A program made the translations under genes and the position numbers. A stretch of DNA of 64,000 nucleotides, from NCBI GenBank assembly GCA_030141605.1, contig JAQGDQ010001002.1:1-64000 (forward strand). The letters are read 5' to 3'. The DNA is from Tubiluchus corallicola (lineage: Eukaryota; Priapulida; Priapulimorpha; Priapulimorphida; Tubiluchidae). The stretch's first letter is position 1, and each line of letters opens with the position of its first letter. The notes under the pieces are model-generated. The model was not told where the DNA came from and did no database searches. It saw only the letters and a program-made list of their open reading frames with translations. Shown here in pieces: positions 22,250-35,025 of this stretch.

Positions 22250-23215
22250 TATAAAGTCTCCACCGACATTACCTCTCCCCACCGATAATTTGGCAGCAAA
22301 AATTCTATAGTTATTTTGCATGAAATTTTGAGCAAATATTTATGAATATCTGTGAAGATTTTGCAGCTGTAATCTTGGCTCGGTGCCAGCAATAATTTAT
22401 CCATTCTCGTACTTTGTAGGGACAAGATTTTGTCCTGTGTTTCCTATACCCAGCATTCACGATACCCAATCCGTTATTATGGTGATTAAAGAAATTTTAC
22501 TACTAATTTAATAGTCTGATTTACAGTACCAGTTTAACCTATTCGCGGTAAAATAATGATTAAAATCAAAAGATGTCACATCACTCTGAGCTTTTGTAAT
22601 GCGCATTGTAAAATTTAAATGTTTTTCGTTTGACTGACGTACAAACGAATTTGCATGTTCTAGATTTCTGTAGATTTCTTGTAGATTTCTCACAGTTGAA
22701 TCAGGTAATCACTGAATGCAGAAACGATTTTTCTTCCTCGACTGGGAACCATTCACGTTTCTATGTAGAACTGGGTTATTTTACAAACAAGCATTGTATT
22801 ATTTTGTTTCAGTATTGTCATGAACGCCTTCGCTATCATCATCATCGTCGTCATCTCCACTACAACTAGCTTCTTCGTAAAGAAACCACAAGACTGCCAG
22901 TAATTATTTTCGTCGTCATTATTGTTGTTGCCGCCGCCATTATTTGTCTTCTTTTAACAGTTTTTGTTTTTCTGTTGATTTTTGCAGATTTCTTTTCATT
23001 CGAGAAACAACATTTCCTTTTGTAAACACTTTTAAGAATGCTAAAGTACGTTTTCTTTTCGATTATTATTTCCCTTTGGTTTTTAAACAATCACGGCAAC
23101 AGGTTCCATGGCGAAGCAGTCCAGCAGACATCATTCTCTTTTTTGTCTTAAGTGCTGTTGTTCTATCAAGTTTCTTCTAAATTTTGGGTATTGATGATTA
23201 TGGAAAATTGCTCCC
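22250..23215. other. No gene recognised
   Basis: Unique sequence with a CATCATCATCGTCGTC stretch near 22836 and GTAGATTTCT repeats near 22670. No splice-linked frame was found. Confidence 0.5.
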
Positions 23216-23224
23216 ATTCTCTAA

Positions 23225-25178
23225 ATCTTATTTGGTACATAGTTACTGCTATAGGGCGTTTGACAAAGTTGTGCAAGCAGATGATTCCAGTTTTTGAATC
23301 TCATTTGGTTCATAGTTACTGCTATAAGGTGTTTGACAAAGTTGTGCAAGCAGATGATTGCAGTTTTTTCCCCAAGAACTTGTTGTTCTGTCGAGTGGCT
23401 ATTAGTTACTGCTATAGGGTGTTTGACAAAGTTGTGCAAGCAGATGATTCCAGTTTTTTTCCCAAGAACTTGTTGTTCTGTCGAGTGGCTATTAGTTACT
23501 GCTATAAGGTGTTTGGCAAAGTTGTGCAAGCAGATGATTTCAGTTTTTTCCCAAGAACTTGTTGTTCTGTCGAGTGGCTATTCGTTACTGCTATAAGGTG
23601 TTTGACAAAGTTGTGCAAGCAGATGATTGCAGTTTTTTCCCAAGAACTTCTTGTTCTGTCGAGTGGCTATTGGTTACTGATATAAGCTGTTTGACAAAGT
23701 TGTGCAAGCAGATGATTCCAGTTTTTTCCCAAGAACTTGTTGTTCTGTCGAGTGGCTATTAGTTACTGCTATAAGCTGTTTGACAAAGTTGTGCAAGCAG
23801 ATGATTCCAGTTTTTTCCCAAGAACTTGTTGTTCTGTCGAGTGGCTATTCGTTACTGCTATGAGGTGTTTGACAAAGTTGTGCAAGCAGATGATTCCAGT
23901 TTTTTCCCAAGAACTTGTTGTTCTGTCGAGTGGCTATTCGTTACTGCTATAAGCTGTTTGACAAAGTTGTGCAAGCAGATGATTCCAGTTTTTTCCCAAG
24001 AACTTGTTGTTCTGTCGAGTGGCTATTAGTTACTGCTATAGGTATTTGACAAAGTTGTGCAAGCAGATGATTCCAGTTTTTTCCCAAGAACTTGTTGTTC
24101 TGTCGAGTGGCTATTAGTTACTGATATAAGCTGTTTGACAAAGTTGTGCAAGCAGATGATTCCAGTTTTTTCCCAAGAACTTGTTGTTCTGTCGAGTGGC
24201 TATTAGTTACTGCTATAAGCTGTTTGACAAAGTTGTGCAAGCAGATGATTCCAGTTTTTTCCCAAGAACTTGTTGTTCTGTCGAGTGGCTATTCGTTACT
24301 GCTATGAGGTGTTTGACAAAGTTGTGCAAGCAGATGATTCCAGTTTTTTCCCAAGAACTTGTTGTTCTGTCGAGTGGCTATTCGTTACTGCTATAAGCTG
24401 TTTGACAAAGTTGTGCAAGCAGATGATTCCAGTTTTTTCCCAAGAACTTGTTGTTCTGTCGAGTGGCTATTAGTTACTGCTATAGGTATTTGACAAAGTT
24501 GTGCAAGCAGATGATTCCAGTTTTTTCCCAAGAACTTGTTGTTCTGTCGAGTGGCTATTAGTTACTGCTATAAGGTGTTTGACAAAGTTGTGCAAGCAGA
24601 TGATTCCAGTTTTTTCCCAAGAACTTGTTGTTCTGTCGAGTGGCTATTAGTTACTGCTATAAGCTGTTTGACAAAGTTGTGCAAGCAGATGATTCCAGTT
24701 TTTTCCCAAGAACTTGTTGTTCTGTCGAGTGGCTATTAGTTACTGCTATAGGGCGTTTGACAAAGTTGTGCAAACAGATGATTCCAGTTTTTTCCCAAGA
24801 ACTTGTTCTGTCGAGTGGCTATTCGTTACTGCTATGAGGTGTTTGACAAAGTTGTGCAAGCAGATGATTCCAGTTTTTTCCCCAAGAACTTGTTGTTCTG
24901 TCGAGTGGCTATTAGTTACTGCTATAAGGTGTTTGACAAAGTTGTGCAAGCAGATGATTCCAGTTTTTTCCCAAGAACTTGTTGTTCTGTCGAGTGGCTA
25001 TTAGTTACTGCTATAGGGCGTTTGACAAAGTTGTGCAAACAGATGATTCCAGTTTTTTCCCAAGAACTTGTTCTGTCGAGTGGCTATTCGTTACTGCTAT
25101 GAGGTGTTTGACAAAGTTGTGCAAGCAGATGATTCCAGTTTTTTCCCCAAGAACTTGTTGTTCTGTCGAGTGGCTATT
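23225..25178. repeat. Satellite-like array, 88-89 bp unit, about 22 copies
   Basis: Units run GTTTGACAAAGTTGTGCAAG, CAGATGATTCCAG, T6CCCAAGAACTTGTTG, TCTGTCGAGTGGCTATT. A block of five units (444 bp) is repeated from 23737 to 24181, and a three-unit block (265 bp) from 24714 to 24979, each with the same rare variants. All frames here are repeat artefacts. Confidence 0.97.
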
Positions 25179-25189
25179 GACTGTTGCTA

Positions 25190-25680
25190 ATTATGGGTCA
25201 ATGGCATTTTTATGATCAACACCAGGAATCTTTCTTGTAACATTAACTTGAGTAGATAATTGTTGCATCAGTTGTGTTATTTAGGTAAGGGAATGTTACA
25301 TTAATAAGCTGCATAATTATCATTAACTTTTCATGGCTTCTTTGCAGAACTATCGACTGAGGTTTTTCTTACCTAGACTGTAATCTCACTGTGTCTTAAT
25401 AGTTTGCTGTCCCAAATAAAAAACAGGTTCGTGTCTCATAATTTTTCTCTTCATTTTCAGTCATGGAATTAAAGTTTACAAACGAGATTAGGCAGCACTG
25501 AAGTGTGGCTGCCATTATCTGTTGGATAAGCTCTAAAAATAGTTGTATAACAAACATATAAAAGCAATCACGAGGCTTTAATGCTTCTAAAGTCGTTAAA
25601 ATAGTCAATCCATTTCCCGTATAAAATCGTGCGTGTGTCGTATTAAAGTAACAAAACAGAGTAACAATTTGGGACTATTC
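25190..25680. other. No gene recognised
   Basis: Unique sequence between the 89 bp array and the damaged paralogue of the finger gene. Confidence 0.4.
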
Positions 25681-25687
25681 TGTCCCA

Positions 25688-27980
25688 TTAGCAGCAATTG
25701 TTTTAATATGACGTCTTGCATATGAATGCGGTCCGAAGTTTGCAGGCCTTTGCCGACAGACGGGTAGAGGTTGACCATCACCGGTTGGATAATTTCGGAA
25801 AAAATGAACGGTTCTACTGAAAAAGCTAATTTGTAATTATAATCGTGTCTACTTACACTGGCTTCGGTCTGCTCTGGCATTCTTCCAGGGGTGGCCGAGC
25901 CACCACCCCTGCCACGATCTCCCTGCGACGCTGCTCCTCATAGCGCCATGCACAGGCAGACGTGGACCTGTGCGTGGCGTACCGGGGGTTCAGGTTTCCG
26001 CGCCCCCCACACTGGGCAAACCAATGGCATCTTTTTGGCATCTAAAAAAAGAAGAAAAACGTCATTTCATTTTACTAGTTTAACAGAAAAAGTAAACAAC
26101 AGCGGTTGATACAAGACAGTAATATTATAAGATAATACATATATAAAGTCCATGATAAAATAAATAAGTTATTAAGTTGTTGTGTAAACTAGGGGTATGT
26201 AGTAAATTTGATTTGACTTTTTTATCACTATAATAACGTAAACTATAGTGTATTGTTTAAAGTTTTGTTAAAAGAAAAACGATGTTCTGTTTACTGGCAG
26301 CAAAGTCTTCAGGTTATTGAGAATTCTTTATGATTGCTGGTGCTCGACACAAACATAATGTAGTTTGTTATCACACTGTCTGTGTGCTCCATTCTTATGC
26401 TTTAAATTTCAAGTTTTGCTTTAATCGAACTTGTAGTTAAAATTATCGAACTTGAATCAAAACAATTTATGTCATTTAGGACATACTAATTACCAGCAAT
26501 AAGATTATAAGAGTAGCTTAGGTATCGCTTTGCAACGTTTAGGCTATTCAGTTTAACAGCAATAAAAAGCATTCAAAGCAGCTCTGTACTGAATCACTGC
26601 TTGCAAAACCAAGTAAAATAGTATTACTTTTTATGCTTTTTAGCAATTACTGAGTTACCTGAAAATTGGAAAATTACCAATTACAAAAATACAGACCCAA
26701 GTTGAGGTGAGGGAAGATGTATAAAGGGTCTGCAGTGGTATATCCCACCAAGTTTTTATGTTAAAAAAGCGCTTTCTACTCGCTTACAATGTAACCTTAT
26801 AAACAGATCTGTTTCGCCTTGAAGCAAATCCTCGGTCTCGTTGCTGACCATGTAATATATTTTTAGCCAGTTTTTCTATTGTAAACATTCTAAATACTAG
26901 GTTATAAAATATGAAACAACGGATTACATGCCAATGATAGAGGACGTTTTATAGAATCTAGAGAAGACGATTTTCATGAAACGGTTTTCATGTCAACAGT
27001 AAAATGGCAACCTAATGACGTATCGAGGCAGTTAAACAGAAAAACTCAAACTAATGAATAACCCAATGCTTCGCTCTGCAGACACCGTGGGTCTCACAAT
27101 CCTATCTCGTATGATTTTATCTTCCAAGACAAAAATTTGAATTGTGTTCTGCAAGGAAATTTCCAGTTTATCAAATTTTAAAATTATGAAAGTAAAAACA
27201 GCTACCCTTTTCGCGATCAGCAATCGATCATCGATCAACCTCACAAAAACGACTTTAATCGCACAGTCAGTCAAAGGAAAATGTCCAATTAACTGCAACT
27301 GAAACCGTTCAATTATTTAAAAGTTTGCCAAATATTCTGAGAATGTTTTTGCCCGATACCTAATCCTATCCTGGGACTGGCTTGTTAACTTAAAATGTTT
27401 CAAAAATTGCTTGTAAGATGATCCTGTAAAAAGTTATATAAATAAAGAATAATCTCACACCACACGAGACTAACAGCAGAAAAATATTTCTGTATGTTTG
27501 GACTAAAAAATAAAAAAGTAAATGGAAAGGTTTTCTGGCTAAAAAGCAAAATTTCTTTACATACCGTTTAGGCATATCGAAACTGTGACTATTCTCGTGA
27601 ATGCTCAATCTGAAATAAGCAAATACAATGAAGTGTTATTTACGGCTTGGTCAGCTAAAACCATTTTAGCAATGTCAAGATTCTAACTGCACAGGATCTA
27701 GAGTTCGAATCGCACGAGTTTCATGACGATCCGATCTTTTGTTACAGAAATACAAGAGAAAAACCTACTGTGGACAGTGGACGAATAAACACACGGACAG
27801 TAGGGTCATTTAAAATTTAAAAATTCAACAAGAAAATAGTCAAACTTACCAATTTAATGTTGCTTTTGAGAATAGCGTTATCTGAAAAAATAACAACTTT
27901 TAATTACATGCAATAAACGTTAACTTTCTTATAATTTTATGGCAACTCTAATGTTAATATACAGGGTCAAAATAAGTAAT
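25688..27980 (-). pseudogene. Inverted, rearranged paralogue of the C2HC-finger gene
   Basis: In reverse orientation this keeps the microexon (27850-27881), the start exon (27565-27609, ATGCCTAAACG then GTATGT), finger 1 (25857-26041) and a relic of the Arg/Pro exon (25688-25793, YPTG.G.P.PV...). The second-finger exon is absent: the donor after finger 1 is followed within about 65 bases by the relic, with no clear acceptor. No terminal exon was found. Finger 1 itself is open, with all four ligands intact and mostly conservative changes. Compared with 7860-8900, about 1 kb is inserted at 26325-27375. I call it a pseudogene, but a short one-finger product cannot be excluded. Confidence 0.65.
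25857..26041 (-). CDS. Paralogue finger-1 exon with its own ATG
   Basis: The frame is open and encodes CHWFAQCGGRGN...H...C with intact C-x5-C-x12-H-x5-C. Compared with 8724-8897 there are 12 extra bases at the 5' end, ATGCCAAAAAGA, coding for MPKR directly ahead of the finger, with the acceptor TTTTAG just before. Splicing from the start exon at that acceptor would shift frame, while starting at this ATG keeps it. The donor GTAAGT follows at 25856. Confidence 0.5.
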
Positions 27981-28039
27981 AACGAATATGAAGGCTTGAT
28001 GAACAAAAGGGGAATCCATCTTTATCCATTCACTGTTTC

Positions 28040-28100
28040 TAGTTTTAGGCAGGCCTGATTTTGTCAAACCCTTGTACAAATATACAGTTATCTTTCGCTT
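28040..28100 (-). repeat. Relative of the 13.1 kb 63 bp unit
   Basis: The reverse complement contains GATAACTGTATATTTGTACA and AGGGTTTGAC, as at 13088-13125. Confidence 0.6.
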
Positions 28101-28374
28101 ATCAATAAACTAAGGTTTATTACAAGTTTTTTTTACAGTAAATTCCCTATTATTTTAATTATGTCTAACCTCCACAACCACTTCCGGAAGAGGTAGTACT
28201 TTAACAAAAACTAAAAGACAGTTGTGCTCCAGAACTCTTACTGTGGAATAATGGAATGAAAGACAAATACTTTCTTGAAAATCATTTGAGGGTTTTTTAA
28301 TTTTGTCCTCTCCCATTAAACGAGAAATAGCCACGTTTTAGGTAAGTGAAATGAAAGTTGTTCATACTTTAGAA

Positions 28375-28840
28375 ACAAACCCATATCCTCCCATGCCCTC
28401 TGTGTAATGAAATTCAGTCGTGCTTTAGAAAGCCATGTCCGCCCCTCCCCTCTGTAAAATGAAATTCAGTCATTCTTTAGAAAGCCATGTCCTCCCATCC
28501 CCTGTGTGTAATGAAATTCAGTCATGATTTTAGTTAGAAGAAAGCCATGTCCTCCCATCCCCTCTGTGAAATGAAATTCAGTCTTGCTTTAGAAAGCCAT
28601 CTCTTCCCATCCCCTCTGTGAAATGAAATTCAGTCATGCTTTAGAAAGCCACGTCCTCCCATCCCCTCTGTGTAATGAAATTCAGTCTTGCTTTAGAAAG
28701 CCATCTCTTCCCATCCCCTGTGTGAAATGAAATTCAGTCATGCTTTAGAAAGCCATGTCCTCCCATCCCCTGTGTGAAATGAAATTCAGTCTTGCTTTAG
28801 AAAGCCATGTCCTCCCATCCCCTGTGTGAAAGGGAAAACT
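28375..28840. repeat. Minisatellite, about 58 bp unit, 8-9 copies
   Basis: Units contain AATGAAATTCAGTC, GCTTTAGAAAGCCATGTCC and TCCCATCCCCTGTGTG, with variants. Confidence 0.93.
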
Positions 28841-29440
28841 GTTATTCCAACAAAGTATATGTTAAAGGGAAAATCTACATTTTTCGTGAAACTTCTATTG
28901 TATATAAATACATTTTTTACTGGTTGAATCAATATTAATAGTTCGTAAAATAAGGAGGGAACAAGGTTGGGGTGGGATGGACAGCCTGCAGTCCCCTCCC
29001 GGCCCATCTTTCCTTTCCTTGACGAGGGCCTAAAGTTCCTTCATTTCCTTTTAAGTGTTCCCGTTATCTTTAAAAGAAATATTTCGTAGAATTTGCTAAA
29101 CGAGACCCTGTACTGAAAAAGTTCTAACCAGAAATTTGTTACCACAATTCAGGATTTTGTTAACTTCAAATGCTTCCCAAAAGTTCTAACATTGAGCTGT
29201 TAACCTCTGATTCTATTTACGAACTAATATGGTACAGAACCTTAGTGGTATGCATTCTGTACATGCAGATTTATACTTCTATACATAGCGCGCGTGTATA
29301 GAAGTATGTACATGTACAGTGTATATCACTACTGTACAGAACAAACTTTCAGTAAAGACAGACAAGTCCTAGGCATTAACTGACTGACAGCTTCTTTCTA
29401 CTAACATACTGTGAGTACTTGAGGGAAGCATATATTATTA
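28841..29440. other. Unique sequence with a hairpin at about 29262-29312
   Basis: ATACTTCTATACA and TGTATAGAAGTAT flank a GCGCGC centre near 29289. No gene recognised. Confidence 0.6.
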
Positions 29441-29810
29441 TGCAGCTTAAAGAACTGTACAAAAAGTTATGCAGTTTAAAGAACTGTACAAAAAGTTCTG
29501 CGGTTTAAAGAACTGTACAGAAAGTTATGCAGTTTAAAGAACTGTACAAAAAGTTATGCGGTTTAAAGAACTGTACAAAAAGTTATGCAGCTTAAAGAAC
29601 TGTACAAAAAGTTCTGCGATTTAAAGAACTGTACAAAAAGTTATGCGGTTTAAAGAACTGTACAAAAAGTTCTGCGGTTTAAAGAACTGTACAGAAAGTT
29701 CTGCGGTTTAAAGAACTGTACAAAAAGTTCTGCGGTTTAAAGAACTGTACAAAAAGTTATGCAGCTTAAAGAACTACAGAAAGCTATGCAGTTGAAAGAA
29801 CTGTACAGTG
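29440..29810. repeat. 29 bp tandem repeat, about 12 copies
   Basis: Unit GTTATGCAGTTTAAAGAACT then GTACAAAAA, with ATGCAG/CTGCGG variants. Confidence 0.95.
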
Positions 29811-30169
29811 ATTTCAAATTTTTATGCAGATCATTTAGATCTCTGTTCAAAAGTAACTTCCTATATTTTGTCCATTACTTTAGCTAATAATTCAAAACCT
29901 GATTCACCTCCCAGCCTAACCTTGTTAATTGCAGGTCTTTCACAAATTATTTAATAATATTTTAGTCTAATATTTGCAAAATCCATCTGTATTTTTGTAA
30001 AGCATTTCATTTATAAGCTTTTTGGGCTGTGACTAGCAAGTGTTTTAGCTGACTGGTTGTGCCGCCTGGTGTTTGCTTTTTGTTGAACTAGCTTTAGGGC
30101 GAAATTAGTAATCTTGGCAATTGAAGTGAAGTTAACCAGAGCTAAGACTAGAAAGTAATTAGATGAGTG

Positions 30170-30370
30170 ACCACTACTAAAAATCACATACGCTAAAACA
30201 TGGCTGACTTTGTTTAGGAATTGAAATTTTATAGAGTAAAGACTAGATAGCACACGGATGAGTCGCCACTACTAAAATCATATTAGCCAAAACATGGCTG
30301 ACTTAGTTTAGCAATCGAAGCTAGAGACCCGATAGTAAATGAATGGGTGACCATATCAAAATCACAGTTC
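30170..30370. repeat. Short diverged tandem repeat
   Basis: ACATGGCTGACTT(T/A)GTTTAG occurs near 30198 and 30292 with flanking similarity (about 95 bp step). Confidence 0.7.
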
Positions 30371-30639
30371 ACCTTCCTGGTCCAATGTCTACTCTTAGAT
30401 GATTAGTTTTCATAAAGAGTCTAGTTGCAGTCCTTCCACAACAACATGACCTTGCAGTTGAATGCAAAAATATCCCTAATCTTAAACTCCTGTCTCTTAA
30501 GCAGCAGACCAAATCTGGCAAAGTCATTTGAAGTTAATTTCTTCTCAGGCTTCAGTGTTGATTATTTTCAATTTAATCAATTCAATTTTGATCCTACAAT
30601 CGTTAATGAAGCTTTTTTCTGTACCATAATTGTTCGTCC

Positions 30640-31620
30640 TGTTTCAATAACGATAACTTTCAATTTTATCCACTGCAATTTCAATCGTTTAATCTTTAAT
30701 GGAGTTTTGTACGTTCTATAATTGTTGGTACGAGTTCAATACCGATAACTTTCAATTTTATTCACTGCAATTTCAATCGTTTAATCTTTAATGGAGTTTT
30801 TGTATGTTCTATAATTGTTGGTACGAGTTCAATGCCGATAACTTTCAATTTTATTCACTGCAATTTCAATCGTTTAATCTTTAATGGAGTTTTTGTATGT
30901 TCTATAATTGTTGGTACGAGTTCAATGCCGATAACTTTCAATTTTATCCACAGCAATTTCAATCGTTCAGTCTTTAATGGAGTTTTGTATGTTCTATAAT
31001 TGTTGGTACGAGTTCAATGCCGATAACTTTCAATTTTATCCACAGCAATTTCAATCGTTCAGTCTTTAATGGAGTTTTGTATGTTCTATAATTGTTGGTA
31101 CGAGTTCAATGCCGATAACTTTCAATTTTATCCACAGCAATTTCAATCGTTCAGTCTTTAATGGAGTTTTGTATGTTCTATAATTGTTGGTACGAGTTCA
31201 ATGCCGATAACTTTCAATTTTATCCACAGCAATTTCAATCGTTCAGTCTTTAATGGAGTTTTGTATGTTCTATAATTGTTGGTACGAGTTCAATACCGAT
31301 AACTTTCAATTTTATCCACGGCAATTTCAATCGTTTAATCTTTAATGAGTTTTTCTGTGCTATAATTGTTGGTACAAGTTTAATACCGATAACTTTCAAT
31401 TTTATCCACTGCAATTTCAATCGTTTAATCTTTAATGGAGTTTTTGTGTGTTCTATAATTGTTGGTACGAGTTCAATACCGATAACTTTCAATTTTATAC
31501 ACTGCAATTTCAATCGTTCAATGTTTAATGGAGTTTTGTATGTTCTATAATTGTTGGTACAAGTTCAATACCGATAACTTTCAATTTTGTCCACAATCGT
31601 TCATCTTTAAGGAACCTTTT
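30640..31620. repeat. Minisatellite, about 92 bp unit, array 1
   Basis: Units contain CGATAACTTTCAATTTTATC, GCAATTTCAATCGTT, TTTAATGGAGTTTTGTATG and TATAATTGTTGGTACGAG. The same unit makes the array at 36735-37690. Confidence 0.96.
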
Positions 31621-32719
31621 TTCGTACTGTATTTTTCAATGATTATGTTCAGTTTCAACAAGGGCATTTTGACCTTGTAATCTTTAATTGGATGCTGTTT
31701 TTTGTAACGTATTTGTTGGTTCTGTTTCAATGCCGATTACATATTCAACTTCAACAAAGTGATTTCGATTGACAAAGTTCAACTTTATTAAGCAGTTTTA
31801 ACTGTGCAATCTTTAATAACGTACATTTCTCCATACGTCATGACAGGAGTTTTTCCCTGATGCCTTAATATTTTTTGAAATATTCTAGTTTCGGTACTTT
31901 TTTTACCTTCGTCATTGTCATGTCACTTTGTGTGAAATATTAGGAGTAGTTGTCACCACGGTTATCAGTTTTACTTGTTTACTGCTTTATTACTGATTAA
32001 TAATCAGTGATTATGTTCAATTTCATCAAGTCAATTCTTTAAAACATTCAGTTTTTCTCTTATAATACATTTGTCGCCTTGATGGCAGTTTTTTCGTTAC
32101 TATCACATCATTTTATGCGACACGTTGATGATGGTAGTTTCCATCACTGTTCTATAACATCCATCACTAGTCTGTGACATGGCTATGTATAATGTTACTC
32201 GATGAATCTGTAATGTGATCTTTATCGCTCTACTACAATCTCATTTCATATGGAATCTATCACTACATTTTTTTCATGAACCAGTAATGTTAATTTCCAT
32301 CATTTTGTCATACAAAGATTTGTTCATCCTTTCCCAGCATATGAGGAATAATGGCTGAATGTTTATTCTATGAAAATAATTGCTATTATGACACACAACC
32401 TTGTATATAGTCAAGCTGTTATTTTGACTATAGGCATCAAGTTTGCCACGTTGCATAATTAAAACCTTGTATATAGTCAAGCGTTTATTTTGACTATAGG
32501 CATCAAGTTTGCCATCTTGCATAATTTAAAGATGTTGCCTAATATTGTAACCATGGCTGTCCATGTATACATAACGTTTGAATATACAATCAATTAAATA
32601 TGGCTAAAATATTAAATATGGCTGAAATATGTGTCGCCATGTTATTAAAAATTAGCTTCCCACCGCCTGGTCACTATCGGCATGGGAGGGGGATCAATTC
32701 TATTATGAAAACTTTTAAC

Positions 32720-33058
32720 GGTTCGAATCCTTAAAACGTTTTGAGCGTACTTTAAACAATTACGCTTCTTAATTAAAGAACCATTGGTGCTTCAAATCAT
32801 TGAAACGTTATGAGCGTACTTTAAACAATTACGCTTCTTAACTAAAACAACATTTGTGCTTCGATTCATTACAACGTTATGAGCGTACTTTAAACAATTA
32901 CGCTTCTTAATTAAAACAACATTTGTGCTTCAAATCATTAAAGCGTTTTGAGCGTACTTTAAACAATTACGCTTCTTAATTAAAACAACATTTGTGCTTC
33001 AAATCATTAAAGCGTTTTGAGCGTACTTTAAACAATTACGCTTCTTAATTAATGCACC
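32720..33058. repeat. 62-63 bp tandem repeat, 5 copies
   Basis: Units contain GAGCGTACTTTAAACAATTA then CGCTTCTTAATTAAA. Only one degenerate unit remains in the second duplication copy (38820-38885). Confidence 0.93.
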
Positions 33059-33224
33059 AGAAATAGAAATTATTATTAATGATCGTTTTCAATCCCCCTC
33101 CCCCTGCTCTTCAGAAAATTCCTCCTCATCGGCTCGGTAACTGCCGCCTCACAAACATCCAGCATCATCAGCATCGTGGTCACTCTATCTTATAAATTGT
33201 TTTTTTGCACAACTTGTATACGAT

Positions 33225-33730
33225 ACAGTGCAAATAACTTAACACACTGTAGCTTATACAGTATACTGCAGTTTTTAGAAATACTGCAGCTTAAAGGATA
33301 TGTAACGATTAATAGAACATATTGCAGTTTGTATGATATATTGTTGTTTGTTGAAGGTTGCAGTTTCTAGAAATATCGCAGCTTATAGGACGTGTTACAA
33401 TTAATAGAATATACTGCAGTTGCTACATATATTGCAGTTAACAGAATATTGCAGTTATAGTGTATGTTACCATTAATAGAATATACTGCAGTTGCTACGA
33501 TATATTGCAGTTAATAGAATATTGCAACACAATATTGCAGCTTATAGGACGTGTTACAATTAATAGAATATACTGCAGTTGCTACGATATATTGCAGTTA
33601 ACAGAATATTGCAGCATATAGTGTATGTTACCATTAATAGAATATACTGCAGTTGCTACGATATATGGCAGTTAATAGAATATTGCAGCTTATGGGATAT
33701 GTGACAATTACTAGAATATATTGCACTTTA
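33225..33730. repeat. Irregular TGCAG-rich repeat
   Basis: AATAGAATATACTGCAGTTG and TATATTGCAGTTAATAGAAT alternate in an uneven order. No counterpart in the second duplication copy. Confidence 0.9.
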
Positions 33731-34339
33731 GAATACAATGCATTGCAGAAAATTTGTGTTGAATATCAACTTTAAATATTATGTTAAATATGTAAGCACT
33801 TTTATATTTTATATTAAAAAATCCGAGAAACTGTAATGTATTCGCTGATGATGCTGAAGCTCTAAATTGCTAATAGCAATTAACGTTCAAATTGAAACGT
33901 AATTCTCCAAGCCTCCGGAGAGAAATTTGGGTCATCTTGCTTTTGACTTGGCACATTCTCACAGTACAAAGCTGTCTTGCGCTGGCTTTTAACTTGCCAA
34001 CATTGAAATAAATTATTTTGCTTATAACCTCCAAAGAGAAACTGTGTTAGCTTTTTGCTGACATTAAAATGAATATTTTTGCTCATAACAGGAGAAGTTG
34101 AATCTTGAACTTGTTCGCAATGTCAGAATGAGCATTTTTGAACATCAAAGAAATGTTCAGTTGAACATATTTGGAACGTTTTGAACATTTTTTCTACATA
34201 TATTTTAATGAACATAATAGTAATCATAACAAAAATACGGAGTCCTCCATGGGTCCAGTTACCGAGCCTTCATAAGTACATAATATAGCAGCTTAACTCT
34301 TAGTATAACCACTGCTATAACTACAGAATTATGTAAATA

Positions 34340-35025
34340 TGTAAATACAGAAGTTTTTTGAATATTGTTTGATGAAATGATACAAATTGGAGTTTTTTGA
34401 CTTTTTTCTCCATTGTAAATAAATTGTTTGATGAAATGATATGACTTGTTCTTGAAATGCAAATTGGAGTTTTTTTACTTTTTTCTCCATTGTAAATAAA
34501 TTGTTTGGTGTTCATAATATGACTTGTTCTTGAAATGTAAATTGGAGTTTTTTACTTTTTTCTCCATTGTAAATTGTTTGATGAAATGATTTGACTTGTT
34601 CTTGAAATGTAAATTGGAGTTTTTTTACTTTTTCCTCCATTGTAAATTTCATCAGAGTTTTTGACTTTTTTCTCCATTGTAAATAGTTTGATGTAATGAT
34701 TTGACTTGTTCTTGAAATGTAAATTGGAGTTTTTTACTTTTTTCTCCATTGTAAATAGTTTGATGTAATGATTTGACTTGTTCTTGAAATGTAAATTGGA
34801 GTTTTTTACTTTTTTCTCCATTGTAAATAGTTTGATGAAATGATTTGACTTGTTCTTGAAATGTAAATTGGAGTTTTTTACTTTTTTCTCCATTGTAAAT
34901 AGTTTGATGAAATGATTTGACTTGTTCTTGAAATGTAAATTGGAGTTTTTTACTTTTTTCTCCATTGTAAATAGTTTGATGAAATGATTTGACTTGTTCT
35001 TGAAATGTAAATTGGAGTGTTTTTA
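34340..35025. repeat. About 79 bp tandem repeat, array 1
   Basis: Units carry AAATTGGAGTTTTTTACTTT, CTCCATTGTAAAT and TTTGATGAAATGATTTGACT. The related array is 38890-39835. Confidence 0.95.

Noticed and set aside
23225-25178. CRISPR-like array (regular 89 bp spacing)
   Set aside because: The full unit repeats with no unique spacers, and the window is clearly eukaryotic.
23152-25215. Family of Cys-containing repeat proteins (CRVAISYCYKVFDKVVQADD)
   Set aside because: The frame shifts between adjacent units, the unit is 88-89 bp and not a multiple of 3, and no splice or start context exists; it is satellite DNA.
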